Both the position numbers and the translations under genes were made by a program. The notes beneath the pieces were generated by a model that was not told the origin of the DNA, did no database searches, and saw only the letters and a list, made by a program, of their open reading frames with translations. DNA of 64,000 nucleotides from Pseudolabrys sp. Its GTDB lineage: Bacteria > Pseudomonadota > Alphaproteobacteria > Rhizobiales > Xanthobacteraceae. Each line of letters opens with the position of its first letter. The first letter of the stretch is position 1. The stretch lies in contig JARYIJ010000002.1 in NCBI GenBank assembly GCA_029980465.1, forward strand, positions 280,331-344,330, in the 5' to 3' direction. This document shows, in pieces, positions 37,154-47,784 of the stretch.

Positions 37154-38377
37154 CTACTCGCGCGAATTGCCCGGCTTGATCGGCTGCATGATATAGCCTT
37201 CCGCGGTGAAGGCCGCGAGGATGCTGTCTGCGTGTGTAGCGCCGCGCGTCTCGATGATGATGTCGATGGTCGCGCCTTTGGCAGGCACATCGAGAAACAG
37301 CCGACGGTGCTCGACCTGAAGAATGTTTGCGCCGAGCTCGCCGAGCCGTGTCGCGATGTGGCCGAGCACGCCGGGCCGGTCCGGAATCAACAGCCGGAAC
37401 GATACGATCTGGTGGGCGCGCTCCAGTTCGCGCACCATGATCGAGGCGAGGATGCGAGGATCGATATTGCCGCCACACAGCACCAAGCCGACGCGCTTGC
37501 CGGCGAACAATCGGGGTTGCGCCAGCATCGCGGCGAGCCCGGCCGCCCCGGCACCCTCCGCCATCGTTTTCTGCAACGTGAGATAGGCGTTCACCGAACG
37601 CTCGAGGTCCGCTTCGTCGACGAGCACGATTTCGGAGACCAATTCGCGTACAATCGGCGTCGTCAACTTGCCAGGGTCCTTGACCGCGATTCCTTCGGCG
37701 AGCGTCGGACCACCGATCGGCCGTCGTTCGCCCGATAGTGCATTCCACATCGATGGATAGAGGGTCGCCTGCGCGCCGACGATCTCAATGCCGGGGCTGA
37801 CGCCGCGCGCGGCGACCGCATTCCCGGAAATCAAACCGCCGCCGCCGATCGGGATCACCAGCGTGTCGAGATCGGGCACGTCCTCGAGCATTTCCAGCGC
37901 GATGGTGCCCTGCCCTGCCATGATCAGCGGATCGTCATAAGGATGCACCAGCACAAGATTGCGCTCGGCCATGAGCGCCTCGCAGCGCTCCTGCGCCTCG
38001 GCGAACGTCTCTCCGTCGAGCACAACCTCCGCGCCGTGCGAGCGGGTCGCCGCAACTTTGACAAACGGGGTCGTCACCGGCATCACGATAGTAGCCGGAA
38101 TGCCGAGCCGCGCGGTGTGATAGGCGACCGCCTGGGCGTGATTGCCCGCCGACATCGCAATAACACCGCGTTTGCGCTCGGCCGCCGTCAGCGCCAACAG
38201 CTTGATGAACGCGCCCCGTTCCTTGAACGAGTTCGTGACCTGCAGATTCTCGTATTTGACGAAAACCTGCGCACCCGTGAGTTCTGAAAGTTTCGGCGCC
38301 GGCAGCATGGGCGTGCGCAGCACCTCGCCGGCAAGTTGCCGGCGCGCCGCCTCGATATCCGCCAGTGTCACGATCAC
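37154..38377 (-). CDS. ilvA: Threonine ammonia-lyase
   Basis: A PLP enzyme converting threonine to 2-oxobutyrate and ammonia, the first step toward isoleucine. The 407-residue protein has PLP Lys52 in NSFKERGAF, the glycine loop IPIGGGGLISG and SAGNHAQAVAYH. A C-terminal ACT domain begins near residue 320 (FRLLIPDRPGVLGHIATRL), so feedback control is possible; one ACT domain and this length match the TdcB/IlvA short form. The start is taken as GTG 38377, since GGAAGGGG lies five bases upstream; an in-frame ATG at 38398 has no site. Converges with the CoxL-like gene with three bases between. Confidence 0.88.
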   Translation of the reverse strand: MIVTLADIEAARRQLAGEVLRTPMLPAPKLSELTGAQVFVKYENLQVTNSFKERGAFIKLLALTAAERKRGVIAMSAGNHAQAVAYHTARLGIPATIVMPVTTPFVKVAATRSHGAEVVLDGETFAEAQERCEALMAERNLVLVHPYDDPLIMAGQGTIALEMLEDVPDLDTLVIPIGGGGLISGNAVAARGVSPGIEIVGAQATLYPSMWNALSGERRPIGGPTLAEGIAVKDPGKLTTPIVRELVSEIVLVDEADLERSVNAYLTLQKTMAEGAGAAGLAAMLAQPRLFAGKRVGLVLCGGNIDPRILASIMVRELERAHQIVSFRLLIPDRPGVLGHIATRLGELGANILQVEHRRLFLDVPAKGATIDIIIETRGATHADSILAAFTAEGYIMQPIKPGNSRE

Positions 38378-38493
38378 GTCGTTCCCCTTCCGGTTCAACA
38401 GCTTGCCACCTCGTTACCGCACCCTATGTATCTCAGCACGGATTCGTTTAATCTGCATCCGGCGTGCACCGGCCAGGCAAGGGAGCGACGAAC

Positions 38494-39003
38494 GTGCCGA
38501 TCGAGGTTGAACCTCATGCTTACGATCCTGTTCGCAGCCCTGAGCTTTTCGAGGGAGTTCTCGCGCGCCGCGTCATCGCCTTCGTGATCGACTTCATCGT
38601 CATTGCGGCGCCGGTCGTGCTCGCGGCCATGTTCATTTTCGCTTTCGGCGTCATCACGCTCGGTTTCGGCTGGTCGCTCTACTGGCTGTTACCGCCTGCC
38701 TCCGTAGTTTGGGCCATCGTCTATTTCGGCCTGACTCTGGGGAGCGAGCGCTCGGCTTCGATCGGCATGCGGGTCATGGATATCGAGATGCGGACCTGGT
38801 ACGGCGCGCCGGCCTATTTCGTGCTCGGCGCCGTACACGCCATCGCCTTCTGGTTTACGGTATCGTTCTTTACGCCGTTCATCCTGCTTGTCTGCTTCTT
38901 CAATCAGCGCCGCCGGCTGCTGCACGACATCCTGTTGGGAACCGTGATCATCAATAATCCGGCGCGGGTCGCTTCGCTCCAGCATTTCAGCTTCGGCAGA
39001 TAG
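38494..39003 (+). CDS. RDD-family membrane protein
   Basis: A 169-residue inner-membrane protein with three to four helices and the RDD-family pattern: ARRVIAFVIDFIVIAAPVV (Arg...Asp in helix 1), GSERSASIGMRVMDIEMRT and the end RRRLLHDILLGTVIINNP. The function of the family is unclear, with transport roles suggested. GTG at 38494 is selected because AAGGGAG precedes it by eight bases. It is divergent from threonine ammonia-lyase and 76 bases before the N-end-rule transferase. Confidence 0.85.
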   Translation: MPIEVEPHAYDPVRSPELFEGVLARRVIAFVIDFIVIAAPVVLAAMFIFAFGVITLGFGWSLYWLLPPASVVWAIVYFGLTLGSERSASIGMRVMDIEMRTWYGAPAYFVLGAVHAIAFWFTVSFFTPFILLVCFFNQRRRLLHDILLGTVIINNPARVASLQHFSFGR

Positions 39004-39079
39004 TCTGAAATGGCCTTTGACGGCATCCGGTCCCGGCGCGATGCTTATCAAATGATTCAGTGACTCTACGGACCGCAGC

Positions 39080-39829
39080 GTGACCCAGCATTCCCGCGAT
39101 ACGCCGCAGTTTTACCTGACCGCCCCTTCGCCCTGCCCGTATCTGCCGGGCCAGGAGGAGCGCAAGGTTTTCACGCACCTGGTCGGGGATCGGGCCGCCG
39201 ATCTCAATCATTTGCTGACCGAAGGCGGGTTCCGCCGCAGCCAGTCAATCGCCTACCGTCCTGCCTGCGAGACCTGCCGCGCCTGCGTCTCGGTACGTGT
39301 CATTGCCAACGAATTCGTGCCGACCCGCAACATGCGCCGTGTCGCCAATCGCAATGACGACATCCTGGGCGACATGCGGAGCGCCACGCCGACCTCGGAG
39401 CAGTATTCCGTCTTCCGCGCCTACCTCGACGCCCGTCATCGCGATGGCGGCATGGCCGACATGACGGTGCTCGACTACGCCATGATGATCGAGGACAGCC
39501 ATGTCGACACGCGCCTCGTCGAATACCGGTTGCGCGGCCCCGATAGCGCGCTCAATGGGCGCGGAGCCGGCCCGTTGCTGGCGGTCGCGCTCACCGATGT
39601 GCTGCGCGACGGCTTGTCGATGGTCTATTCGTTCTTCGAGCCGGATTTCGCCGGCCGCTCGCTTGGCACCTTCATGATTCTCGATCACATCGAGCGCGCA
39701 CGGCGCATGGGCCTCAAATACGTCTATCTCGGCTACTGGGTGCCGAAGTCGAAGAAGATGGACTACAAGAGCCGCTTCCTGCCGCAAGAGCGGCTCATGC
39801 CGGCCGGCTGGGAGCGCATTGCGCGCTGA
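39080..39829 (+). CDS. bpt: Aspartate/glutamate leucyltransferase
   Basis: A 249-residue aminoacyl-tRNA-protein transferase of the Bpt/ATE family that attaches Leu to proteins with N-terminal Asp or Glu, marking them for ClpS-ClpAP degradation. Landmarks: [16 protein letters not shown], the Cys-rich [36 protein letters not shown] and [18 protein letters not shown]. The start is GTG 39080. Tail-to-tail with mntH, four bases apart. The distinction from arginyltransferase rests on bacterial origin and size. Confidence 0.92.
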   Translation: MTQHSRDTPQFYLTAPSPCPYLPGQEERKVFTHLVGDRAADLNHLLTEGGFRRSQSIAYRPACETCRACVSVRVIANEFVPTRNMRRVANRNDDILGDMRSATPTSEQYSVFRAYLDARHRDGGMADMTVLDYAMMIEDSHVDTRLVEYRLRGPDSALNGRGAGPLLAVALTDVLRDGLSMVYSFFEPDFAGRSLGTFMILDHIERARRMGLKYVYLGYWVPKSKKMDYKSRFLPQERLMPAGWERIAR

Positions 39830-39832
39830 CGT

Positions 39833-41209
39833 TCAGCCAACGCCGGTGATGCTGTCGATCAACAGCTTCACGTTCAATACAATGATCAAGCCGGCGACGA
39901 TCCAGGCCAGCACCACCAGCGGCCGTGAAATCGTAAACTTTCCCATTTTCTTGCGGTCCGAGACGAACTGCACCATCGGGATCACCGCGAACGGCAGTTG
40001 CATCGACAGGACTACCTGGCTCAGGATCAGCAGCTTTCCCGTTCCTTGCTCGCCATAGAGCGCAGTTACCGCAATGACCGGGATTATGGCGATGCCACGC
40101 GTCACCAGCCGCCGCGCCCAGTGGGGCAGACGAATGTGCAGAAATCCTTCCATCACGATTTGCCCGGCCAGCGTTGCCGTCACCGTCGAGTTGAGTCCTG
40201 ACGCAAGCAATGCAATGGCAAACAAGACCGATGCGAAGCTGACGCCGAGCAGCGGCGACAGCAATTCAAATGCCTGCTTGATCTCCTGTACGTCTGTCTT
40301 GCCGCTGGCATGGAATACCGCAGCCGCGACGATCAGAATGGCTGCGTTGACGAACAACGCGAGCGTCAGCGCGATCGTGCTGTCCGCCGTGGCCCAACGG
40401 ATTGCGGCGCGCTTACCTTCGTCGGTCGGGTCAATTCGGCGGGTCTGCACGATCGACGAATGCAAATAGAGATTGTGCGGCATCACCGTCGCGCCAATAA
40501 TGCTGATGGCGATATAGAGCATCTCGGGATCACGCACGATCTGCGATGACGGCACGAAGCCGCCGAGCACCGCGCCGAATGGCGGCGCCGATAACGCGAT
40601 CTCGATGACGAAACAGGCTGCAATGACGACGAGCAATACGACAATGAAGGCTTCAAGAAAGCGGAAGCCACGGTTCATCAGGTAGAGCAGCAGGAACGCA
40701 TCAAGCGCCGCGATGAGCGCTCCGACGATCAGTGGAATGCCGAACAACAACTTGAGAGCAATCGCGGTGCCGATCACCTCGGCGAGATCACAAGCAACGA
40801 TAGCGAGCTCGCAAACGACCCATAGCAGAATGGCCACTGGACGCGGATAGGCGTCGCGACATGCCTGCGCCAGGTCTCGCCCCGTCACGATGCCAAGCCG
40901 AGCCGCCAGCGCCTGGAGTAGAATCGCCATCAGGTTCGACAGCAGAATGATCGACAGCAGCGCATACGCGAACCTGGAGCCGCCGGCGATGTCGGTCGCC
41001 CAGTTGCCCGGATCCATGTAACCGACCGAGATCATGTAGCCCGGGCCGGAGAATGCGAGCAGCCGCTGCAGCCATGAGCCGTCCGCCGGAACGACGACGC
41101 TGCCATGAACGTCGGCCAGGCTGTTCTGGCTCGAATCGGTCCGTTGCACGAACCGCCAGCTTTCTTCCGGCCTTTTTGCCTCGTCGCGAGCAGCCGGCCC
41201 CGGCACCAT
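39833..41209 (-). CDS. mntH: NRAMP manganese/iron transporter MntH
   Basis: A 458-residue proton-coupled divalent-metal importer, chiefly for Mn(II). About eleven helices follow a polar N-terminus of 45 residues. Helix 1 has the metal-binding [13 protein letters not shown] and helix 6 has [14 protein letters not shown], both intact. ATG 41209 has a weak AGAGG. Thirty-seven bases upstream lies a 21-bp palindrome overlapping the likely -35 region, so repression by a Mur/Fur-type regulator under Mn sufficiency is likely. Confidence 0.95.
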   Translation of the reverse strand: MVPGPAARDEAKRPEESWRFVQRTDSSQNSLADVHGSVVVPADGSWLQRLLAFSGPGYMISVGYMDPGNWATDIAGGSRFAYALLSIILLSNLMAILLQALAARLGIVTGRDLAQACRDAYPRPVAILLWVVCELAIVACDLAEVIGTAIALKLLFGIPLIVGALIAALDAFLLLYLMNRGFRFLEAFIVVLLVVIAACFVIEIALSAPPFGAVLGGFVPSSQIVRDPEMLYIAISIIGATVMPHNLYLHSSIVQTRRIDPTDEGKRAAIRWATADSTIALTLALFVNAAILIVAAAVFHASGKTDVQEIKQAFELLSPLLGVSFASVLFAIALLASGLNSTVTATLAGQIVMEGFLHIRLPHWARRLVTRGIAIIPVIAVTALYGEQGTGKLLILSQVVLSMQLPFAVIPMVQFVSDRKKMGKFTISRPLVVLAWIVAGLIIVLNVKLLIDSITGVG

Positions 41210-41245
41210 GTCGATGAAACCTCTGTTTGAGCCTGTTCGTATCTT

Positions 41246-41266
41246 AATTGCTAATGATTTGCAATT
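41246..41266. promoter_or_regulatory. Candidate Mur/Fur-type operator
   Basis: A near-perfect 21-bp palindrome with half-sites AATTGC and GCAATT around a core containing AATGATT, resembling Fur-family boxes. On the minus strand it overlaps a plausible mntH promoter (TTGCAA, 17 bases, TACGAA). It also lies upstream of the divergent antiporter gene. In rhizobia mntH is controlled by the manganese-sensing Fur homologue Mur. Confidence 0.6.
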
Positions 41267-41388
41267 GCAGTTATTGGAACTGGCGGGGGGCCGCTCATGT
41301 TGTGGCGCATGGGGGACGCCCCCAAGACGCTAACCGCCGGCCGGCTGCGGCGCGGCATCGAAACGGCTTATTGAAGGGGGCCATCGAG

Positions 41389-43791
41389 ATGCGCGGCGTG
41401 CGCTGGAACGTGTTTGCTGCGCTGCTGACGCTGGGACCGGCGCTGCCGGCCCTTGCCGCCACCGGCGAGAGCAAGAATCCCTCCGACGCCTTGTTCGTCG
41501 CGCAACTCGTGGTCCTGATCCTCGTGGGCCGACTGCTCGGCGAATTGATGCTGCGGTTCAAGCAGCCGGCCGTCATGGGGCAGCTCATCGCCGGGCTTGT
41601 CCTCGGGCCATCCTTGTTCGGCGCCCTCCTCCCGGATTGGCAGCATGCCCTGTTCCCGCGGATCCCGGAGCAGAAGGCCATGATCGACGCCATCGCCCAG
41701 TTCGGCGTCCTGCTTCTTCTGTTGCTGACCGGCATGGAAACCGATCTGAAACTGGTCCGTCAGACCGGTCGCGCTTCGGTGCTCGTCTCGCTGATGGGCA
41801 TCGTCATCCCATTCGCCTGCGGCGTCGCGCTCGGTGAAATGCTGCCGGATTCGCTGTTGCCAGATCCCGGCAAGCGCCTGGTGACGTCACTCTTCCTCGG
41901 AACGGCGCTATCGATCGCCTCGGTGAAGATCGTCGCCATGGTCGTGCGCGAGATGAACTTCATGCGCCGCACCGTCGGCCAGGTCATCCTCGCCTCTGCA
42001 ATCATCGACGACAGTATCGGCTGGATTATTGTCTCGATCATCTTCTCGATTGCCGGGCACGGCTCTGTCGATCTGATGTCGCTGCTGTGGAGCGTGAGCG
42101 GCACGTTCCTCTTCATGGTCATCAGCTTTACCTTCGGCCGCCGCGCCGTGTTCTTCGCCATCCGCTGGGTCAACGACACGTTTCTCAGCGAATTCGCAGT
42201 CGTTACCGCCATCCTCCTCATCATGGGCGTCATGGCCCTCATCACGAACATGATCGGGGTTCACACCGTGCTTGGCGCCTTTGTTGCCGGCATCCTGGTC
42301 GGCGAGTCGCCGATCCTCGGCCGGCACATCGACGAGCAGTTGCGCGGATTGATCACGGCGTTCTTCGCGCCCGTGTTTTTTGGCCTCGCCGGTCTCACCG
42401 CCGATCTCACCATTCTCAAGACTCTCGACATCGCGCTGCTGACGGCCGGCCTTATCCTCATCGCCAGTATCGGCAAGTTCGGGGGTGCTTTCCTCGGCGC
42501 CAAACTCGGCGGGCTGACGCGCCGCGAGGGCATTGCGCTGGCTTGCGGCATGAATGCGCGCGGCTCGACGGAAGTGATCGTCGCATCGATCGGCCTGTCG
42601 ATGGGCGCCCTCAATCACAACCTGTTCACGATGATCGTCGCGATGGCTGTCATTACCACCATGGCGATGCCACCAAGTCTGCGATGGGCGCTTTCGCGTA
42701 TCCCGATGCGCAAGGAAGAGAAGCAACGCCTCGAGCGTGAGGCACTCGAAGCCAAAGGATTCTTGCCAAAGCTCGAGCGTCTGCTGGTCGCGGTCGACGA
42801 AAGCACCAACGGCCATTTCGCTTCTCGGGTCGCAGGCATGCTGGCCGGCAATCGCGGTATGCCGACGACAGTCATTCACATCGACAAGGAAATCACGCCG
42901 GCGCCTCAGAATCCGGAGAAGCCGGCCAACGGCAAATGGCGAAAATCAAGAGTCGCTGCGGCCACGCGCAGGTCCGACATAAAGAAATCAAAGCCAGCCG
43001 GAAGCAATCCAAAAGATGAAGCCGAAAAAGCCGCGGCTGTGGAGGTTGAGCGCGTCATCGTCGAGGACCCGCCGCAGCCTGCCGCCCGGAAGGCTGAGAA
43101 GGCCGGCGAACTCATCAAAGGCGCAGCGGGAAAAATCAACGAGAAACAGCCCGCGGCGGAAAAAATGGGCGAGGAAATTCCGGTTACCACCATCGTGCAT
43201 CGCTCGCCGAGCGCCGTCGCCGTCGCGAACGAAGCCAAGAAGGGCTACGACCTCCTGATCATCGGCGTCGAGAAGACCGCGACGCAAGACCGCGAGTTTC
43301 AGCCGGCCGTCACCGAGATCGCACAGGGATTCGAGGGTCCCCTCGCCGTCACGGCGACGCGCGGCGTGCTGGAAAAAATGCCGAACGAACCGCTCAGCAT
43401 CCTGGTGCCGGTCAACGGCACCGAGCAGGCGCGGCGCGGCGCCGAGGTCGCGCTCGTTCTCGCCCGCGCCACCGAAGCCAGGCTGACCGTGCTGTACGTT
43501 GCGCCTCGCGATCCGGATGGACGCCGCCGCCGTGGCGGAGCGCGGCGCAACGAGGAAGCCATCCTGAAAGACATCGTCGAACTCGCCAGCGGCTACAACA
43601 TGAGCATCCGCACGGCCCTGCTCGCCGACACGTCGGCCGACGACGCCATTCTCAAGGAGGCCGAACGCCGCAAGCACAATATCATCGTGATGGGCGTCGC
43701 CCGGCGGCCGGGCGACGGGTTGTTCTTCGGCGATACAGCCGCCGGTCTGCTCGGCGAATCCGGAACGTCGCTGCTGTTCGTCGCGAGCTAG
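41389..43791 (+). CDS. KefB-like CPA2 antiporter with USP-type C-terminus
   Basis: An 800-residue protein. After a signal-like first helix, residues about 35-430 form a Na+/H+ exchanger (CPA2) domain of about twelve helices, with [35 protein letters not shown] and [18 protein letters not shown]. The cytosolic part is not the usual Kef TrkA-N domain but looks like two universal-stress-protein modules. The first ([18 protein letters not shown], about 461) is interrupted by a Lys/Ala/Glu/Pro-rich insert (about 500-598) before resuming at [10 protein letters not shown]; the second starts [16 protein letters not shown] (about 669). ATG 41389 follows GAAGGGGG. The stop overlaps that of parC in CTAG. 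Confidence 0.85.
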   Translation: MRGVRWNVFAALLTLGPALPALAATGESKNPSDALFVAQLVVLILVGRLLGELMLRFKQPAVMGQLIAGLVLGPSLFGALLPDWQHALFPRIPEQKAMIDAIAQFGVLLLLLLTGMETDLKLVRQTGRASVLVSLMGIVIPFACGVALGEMLPDSLLPDPGKRLVTSLFLGTALSIASVKIVAMVVREMNFMRRTVGQVILASAIIDDSIGWIIVSIIFSIAGHGSVDLMSLLWSVSGTFLFMVISFTFGRRAVFFAIRWVNDTFLSEFAVVTAILLIMGVMALITNMIGVHTVLGAFVAGILVGESPILGRHIDEQLRGLITAFFAPVFFGLAGLTADLTILKTLDIALLTAGLILIASIGKFGGAFLGAKLGGLTRREGIALACGMNARGSTEVIVASIGLSMGALNHNLFTMIVAMAVITTMAMPPSLRWALSRIPMRKEEKQRLEREALEAKGFLPKLERLLVAVDESTNGHFASRVAGMLAGNRGMPTTVIHIDKEITPAPQNPEKPANGKWRKSRVAAATRRSDIKKSKPAGSNPKDEAEKAAAVEVERVIVEDPPQPAARKAEKAGELIKGAAGKINEKQPAAEKMGEEIPVTTIVHRSPSAVAVANEAKKGYDLLIIGVEKTATQDREFQPAVTEIAQGFEGPLAVTATRGVLEKMPNEPLSILVPVNGTEQARRGAEVALVLARATEARLTVLYVAPRDPDGRRRRGGARRNEEAILKDIVELASGYNMSIRTALLADTSADDAILKEAERRKHNIIVMGVARRPGDGLFFGDTAAGLLGESGTSLLFVAS

Positions 43792-46076
43792 TCCTCGTCG
43801 GAATTCGCGTCAGCCGGGGCGTTCACGACCGTCGCGGGGTTGAACCTGTTGCTCTTCGGGAAGCCCTTCGGCGCAAGGCGGCCCGCGTCGGCCCGCTTGC
43901 CGCGCCAGTCCCTGAGCTCCTTGAGCGTCAGCGTGAAGCTGCGGCCCGCGCTATCGACCCACGTCAAGCCGCTTTCGGCACCGAACGTCGTGACGTCGGC
44001 GAGGCCCTTCTCCTTGTAGCGCTGCAACCGCACGCCCCGGCCACGCGTCATTTCCGGAATGTCTCCGATCGGGAAGATCACCATCTTGCGGTTTTCGCCG
44101 ATGCTGGCGACCAGATCGCCGTCGACCAGCGCAAGCGCGCGCGCCTGATCGTTCTTGAGATTGAGCACCTGCTTGCCCTTGCGGGTATTCGCGGTGCACT
44201 CGTCCTCGGCGACGATGAAGCCGTTGCCGGCATGGCTCGCGACCAGGAACTTGCGGCCGCCGGAGAAAGCCATCGCGGCGACAACCACGGCATCCTGCTC
44301 GAGATCGACATAGATGCGGATCGGCTCGCCGAACCCACGTCCACCCGGCAGCTTCGATACGTCGATCATGTAGAAGCGGCCGTTGCTGGCGAACAGCAAT
44401 ACCTTGGCAGTCGTTTCGGTCGGGAACGCAAACTGCAGCCTGTCGCCGGCCTTGAACGAGACGCCCGACAGGTCGGAGACGTGGCCCCGCAGCGCGCGGA
44501 TCCAGCCCTTCTCCGATACGACGACGGTGACCGGCTCGCGAACCACCATTGCCTCCTCGATCGCGGCAAGGTCGTGCTCGGGCGCCTCGGCGAAGGTCGT
44601 GCGGCGCTTGCCGAGCGCGGTCTTCGGGCCGAATTTGTCGCGGATATCCTTGATCTGCGCGCCGACCGTCTTCCACTGCTCCTTGGCCGAGCCGAGCAGC
44701 GCCTTGATCTGGGTGCGCTCGGCGCGCAACCGCTTGTCCTCGGCCTTGATCTCCATCTCCTCGAGCTTGCGCAGATTGCGCAGCCGCATGTTGAGGATGG
44801 CGTCGGCCTGGACGTCGGTCAGCTTGAAGGTCTTCATCAGGACAGGCTTGGGCTCGTCCTGAGTGCGGATAATCTTGATGACCTTGTCGAGGTTGAGATA
44901 GGCGACGAGGAAGCCGCCGAGCACTTCGAGCCGGTGCTCGATCTGGCCAAGGCGGAATTTCGAGCGGCGGATCAGCACCTCGCGGCGATGATCGAGCCAT
45001 TCGCGCAGCACCTCGGCGAGGCCGAGCACCTTGGGGATGCGGCCCTTCACCAGCACGTTCATGTTGAGGCCGATGCGGCTCTCGAGCTCGGTGAGCTTGA
45101 ACAGCGACTCCATCAGCAGGTCGGCATCGACCGTGCGCGATTTCGGCTCGATGACGAGCCGGATGTCTTCGGCGGATTCGTCGCGCACGTCGGCGAGCAG
45201 CGGCAGCTTCCGCTCGTTGACCAGCTCGGCAATCTTCTCGACGAGACGCGATTTCTGCACCAGCCACGGCACTTCGGTGACGACGATCTGGTATGTCCCG
45301 CGGCCGGTGTCCTCCTTGTACCAGCGCGCGCGGACGCGGAACGTGCCGCGCCCGGTCGTGTAGGCTTCGGCGATCGACGACTTGGGATCGACGACGATGC
45401 CGCCGGTCGGAAAGTCCGGACCCTGCACGTATTTGAGCAGCGTCTTGCTGCGGGCGGCCGGATTGTCGATCAGGAACAGCGCGGCATCGCACAGCTCCGC
45501 CGCATTGTGCGGCGGAATCGAGGTCGCCATGCCGACGGCGATGCCCTGCGAGCCGTTCGCCAGCAGATTGGGAAACGCGGCGGGCAGAACCGACGGCTCG
45601 TCATTGCTGCCATCATAGCTCGGGCGGAAATCGACCGCGTCCTCGTCGATGCCGTCGAGCAGCAGCCGCGCGACCTCGGTGAGCCGCGCTTCGGTGTAGC
45701 GCATCGCCGCGGCGTTATCGCCGTCGATATTGCCGAAATTGCCTTGCCCGTCGATCAGCGGATAACGCTGGGCGAAATCCTGCGCGAGGCGCACCAAAGC
45801 ATCGTAGATCGCCTGATCGCCGTGCGGATGGAAGTTGCCCATCACGTCGCCGACGACCTTGGCCGATTTCTTGAACGCCGCGCCCGGATTGAGATTGAGC
45901 ACGCGCATCCCGTACAGGATGCGGCGGTGCACCGGCTTGAGGCCGTCGCGCGCATCGGGCAATGCGCGATTCATGATGGTGGACAGCGCGTAGGCCAGAT
46001 AGCGCTCTTCCAGCGCCTGCCGCAGCGCGACTTCCTGAACGTCCGGCGGGTCTGGGGGAATCAGTGTTTTGCCCAT
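43788..46076 (-). CDS. parC: DNA topoisomerase IV subunit A
   Basis: Breakage-reunion subunit of topoisomerase IV, which decatenates daughter chromosomes with ParE. The 762-residue protein has the catalytic Tyr127 in [10 protein letters not shown], the winged-helix region [17 protein letters not shown] and a C-terminal beta-pinwheel with a GyrA-box-like segment that is shorter than in GyrA, favouring ParC. Gln88 sits where E. coli ParC has Ser80. ATG 46076. It is last in the long housekeeping run, 55 bases after recO, and converges with the antiporter gene. Confidence 0.95.
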   Translation of the reverse strand: MGKTLIPPDPPDVQEVALRQALEERYLAYALSTIMNRALPDARDGLKPVHRRILYGMRVLNLNPGAAFKKSAKVVGDVMGNFHPHGDQAIYDALVRLAQDFAQRYPLIDGQGNFGNIDGDNAAAMRYTEARLTEVARLLLDGIDEDAVDFRPSYDGSNDEPSVLPAAFPNLLANGSQGIAVGMATSIPPHNAAELCDAALFLIDNPAARSKTLLKYVQGPDFPTGGIVVDPKSSIAEAYTTGRGTFRVRARWYKEDTGRGTYQIVVTEVPWLVQKSRLVEKIAELVNERKLPLLADVRDESAEDIRLVIEPKSRTVDADLLMESLFKLTELESRIGLNMNVLVKGRIPKVLGLAEVLREWLDHRREVLIRRSKFRLGQIEHRLEVLGGFLVAYLNLDKVIKIIRTQDEPKPVLMKTFKLTDVQADAILNMRLRNLRKLEEMEIKAEDKRLRAERTQIKALLGSAKEQWKTVGAQIKDIRDKFGPKTALGKRRTTFAEAPEHDLAAIEEAMVVREPVTVVVSEKGWIRALRGHVSDLSGVSFKAGDRLQFAFPTETTAKVLLFASNGRFYMIDVSKLPGGRGFGEPIRIYVDLEQDAVVVAAMAFSGGRKFLVASHAGNGFIVAEDECTANTRKGKQVLNLKNDQARALALVDGDLVASIGENRKMVIFPIGDIPEMTRGRGVRLQRYKEKGLADVTTFGAESGLTWVDSAGRSFTLTLKELRDWRGKRADAGRLAPKGFPKSNRFNPATVVNAPADANSDED

Positions 46077-46131
46077 GCGCCCTAGCTACTGCCTGCCCCC
46101 TGAATGAACAAGGCGCGAACGCGGGCTCGAA

Positions 46132-46866
46132 TCAGGCGATTTTCGACTGAACCCGGCCGATAGCGGTCAGAAATTGCGCGCGAGAATCCGGCAACGGCAG
46201 ATCGCGCGGCGCGAATACGTAGCGCTCGAGGAAAAACCCGGTCAGCACAAAGCCGTCGTTAAGGTCCGCCGCCGAGGGAACAAGCGCCTCGTCACCAAGG
46301 AAGGGCGGCAGCTTCAGCAGCCTGTCGTGCCATTCGGCACCCGCGCTCCGCGACACCGCGCGACCCGATTTCGGCGACACGTAAATAAGGTCGCCGGTCT
46401 CCCCTGTCGCGGCGCAGGACGACAGATCGAGCCCAAAGCCGAGTTCGGCCAGCATGCGCAGTTCGAAACGCGCCAGTTGCGGCGCCACTATTCCCGGGTC
46501 GTCGAGATGATCGAGCAGACCGGACAGGTCCTCGTAAAGCGAGGCGTGCGGGTCGCGCTCCGGCAGAAGCCGAACCAGCGCGGCAAGATGCGTCACCGCC
46601 AGTAGCGCATGTGGCGCCGCGAATATCGCGGCCGTGCGCGCGCGTAGCGGCTCGACGGTGTAGTGGCCGAGATGCTCGTCAAGCCGCGCCCGCCACACAG
46701 CGTTGACAGTGTTGCCGGGCTGCAGCACCGGCTTCATCCGGCTGCCGGAGCCGCCTCGCACGAGACCGAGGTGCCGGCCATGCTCGCGTGTCAGCAGTTC
46801 GGCGATCGCGCCCGATTCACCGTGCCGCCGCACGCCCAGAACAATGCCCTCGTCGGTCCACTGCAT
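46132..46866 (-). CDS. recO: DNA repair protein RecO
   Basis: A 244-residue recombination mediator that loads RecA with RecR at gaps. The N-terminal OB fold starts [32 protein letters not shown]; the helical C-terminal part has [22 protein letters not shown]. It lies six bases after era, as in many alphaproteobacteria. Confidence 0.93.
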   Translation of the reverse strand: MQWTDEGIVLGVRRHGESGAIAELLTREHGRHLGLVRGGSGSRMKPVLQPGNTVNAVWRARLDEHLGHYTVEPLRARTAAIFAAPHALLAVTHLAALVRLLPERDPHASLYEDLSGLLDHLDDPGIVAPQLARFELRMLAELGFGLDLSSCAATGETGDLIYVSPKSGRAVSRSAGAEWHDRLLKLPPFLGDEALVPSAADLNDGFVLTGFFLERYVFAPRDLPLPDSRAQFLTAIGRVQSKIA

Positions 46867-46872
46867 CCCGCT

Positions 46873-47784
46873 TCACTCGTTGGGAAACTCGAGTCCCATC
46901 GCGCGGTAGCGCTCCGGATCCTCGCCCCAGCCCTCGCGCACCTTGACGAACAGAAACAGATGAACCTTGGCCTCGACAATCTCGGCGATCTCCTTGCGCG
47001 CCGCCTCGCCGATGGCCTTGATCGTCTGGCCGCCTTTGCCGAGCACGATCTTGCGCTGACTCTCGCGCTCCACATAGACCGTCTGTTCGATGCGCACGTC
47101 GCCGCCGCGCAGTTCCTTCCAGACTTCGGTCTCCACCGTCGAGTGGTAGGGCAGTTCCTGATGCAGTCGCTCGAAGATCTTCTCGCGCGTGATTTCTGCT
47201 GCGAGCTGGCGCAGCGGGGCATCCGACATCTGGTCGGGCGGATAGAGGAACGGTCCTGACGGCATCCGGCCGGCCAGCCAGCGCTTGAGATCGAGAATGC
47301 CATCTCCCTTGAGCGCCGAGATCATGAAGGTCGCCTCGAACTTGACGCTGTCATTCGCCTTCTGCGCCAACGCCAGCAGCGCCGGCTTGTCGACCACGTC
47401 GATCTTGTTAAGCACAAGAATCTTCGGCGCTGCGACCTCCTTGAAGCGATCCAGGATGGCCTGCGTCTCGTCGTCGAGGCCGTCGCGCGCGTCGATCAGC
47501 AGCGCGACGAGATCGGCATCGTGCGCGCCGGTCCAGGCCGTCGTCACCATGGCGCGGTCGAGCCGCCGCCGCGGCGCGAAAATGCCTGGCGTATCGACGA
47601 AGATGAGTTGCGTTCCGCCCTCCACTGCGATGCCGCGGATGAGCGCGCGCGTCGTCTGCACCTTTCGCGACACGATCGATACCTTGGAGCCGACCAGCGC
47701 GTTGAGCAGCGTCGATTTGCCGGCATTCGGCGCTCCGACCAGCGCGACGAAGCCGCAACGGGTCTCCGCTTGCGCGTCAGGCAT
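46873..47784 (-). CDS. era: GTPase Era
   Basis: A 303-residue GTPase that binds 16S rRNA and helps 30S maturation. G1 is GAPNAGKS (17-24), G3 DTPGIF, G4 NKIDVV and the C-terminal KH domain has RKIVLGKGGQTIKAIGEAAR. The ATG at 47784 lies inside the end of rnc (eight-base overlap); the much longer open frame upstream is antisense-like noise over rnc. rnc-era coupling is standard. Confidence 0.96.
   Translation of the reverse strand: MPDAQAETRCGFVALVGAPNAGKSTLLNALVGSKVSIVSRKVQTTRALIRGIAVEGGTQLIFVDTPGIFAPRRRLDRAMVTTAWTGAHDADLVALLIDARDGLDDETQAILDRFKEVAAPKILVLNKIDVVDKPALLALAQKANDSVKFEATFMISALKGDGILDLKRWLAGRMPSGPFLYPPDQMSDAPLRQLAAEITREKIFERLHQELPYHSTVETEVWKELRGGDVRIEQTVYVERESQRKIVLGKGGQTIKAIGEAARKEIAEIVEAKVHLFLFVKVREGWGEDPERYRAMGLEFPNE

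Noticed and set aside
41311..41330. Hairpin GGGGG-ACG-CCCCC before the antiporter gene
   Set aside because: Short GC run in a GC-rich genome without T-run or conserved context; not strong enough to call a terminator or leader element.
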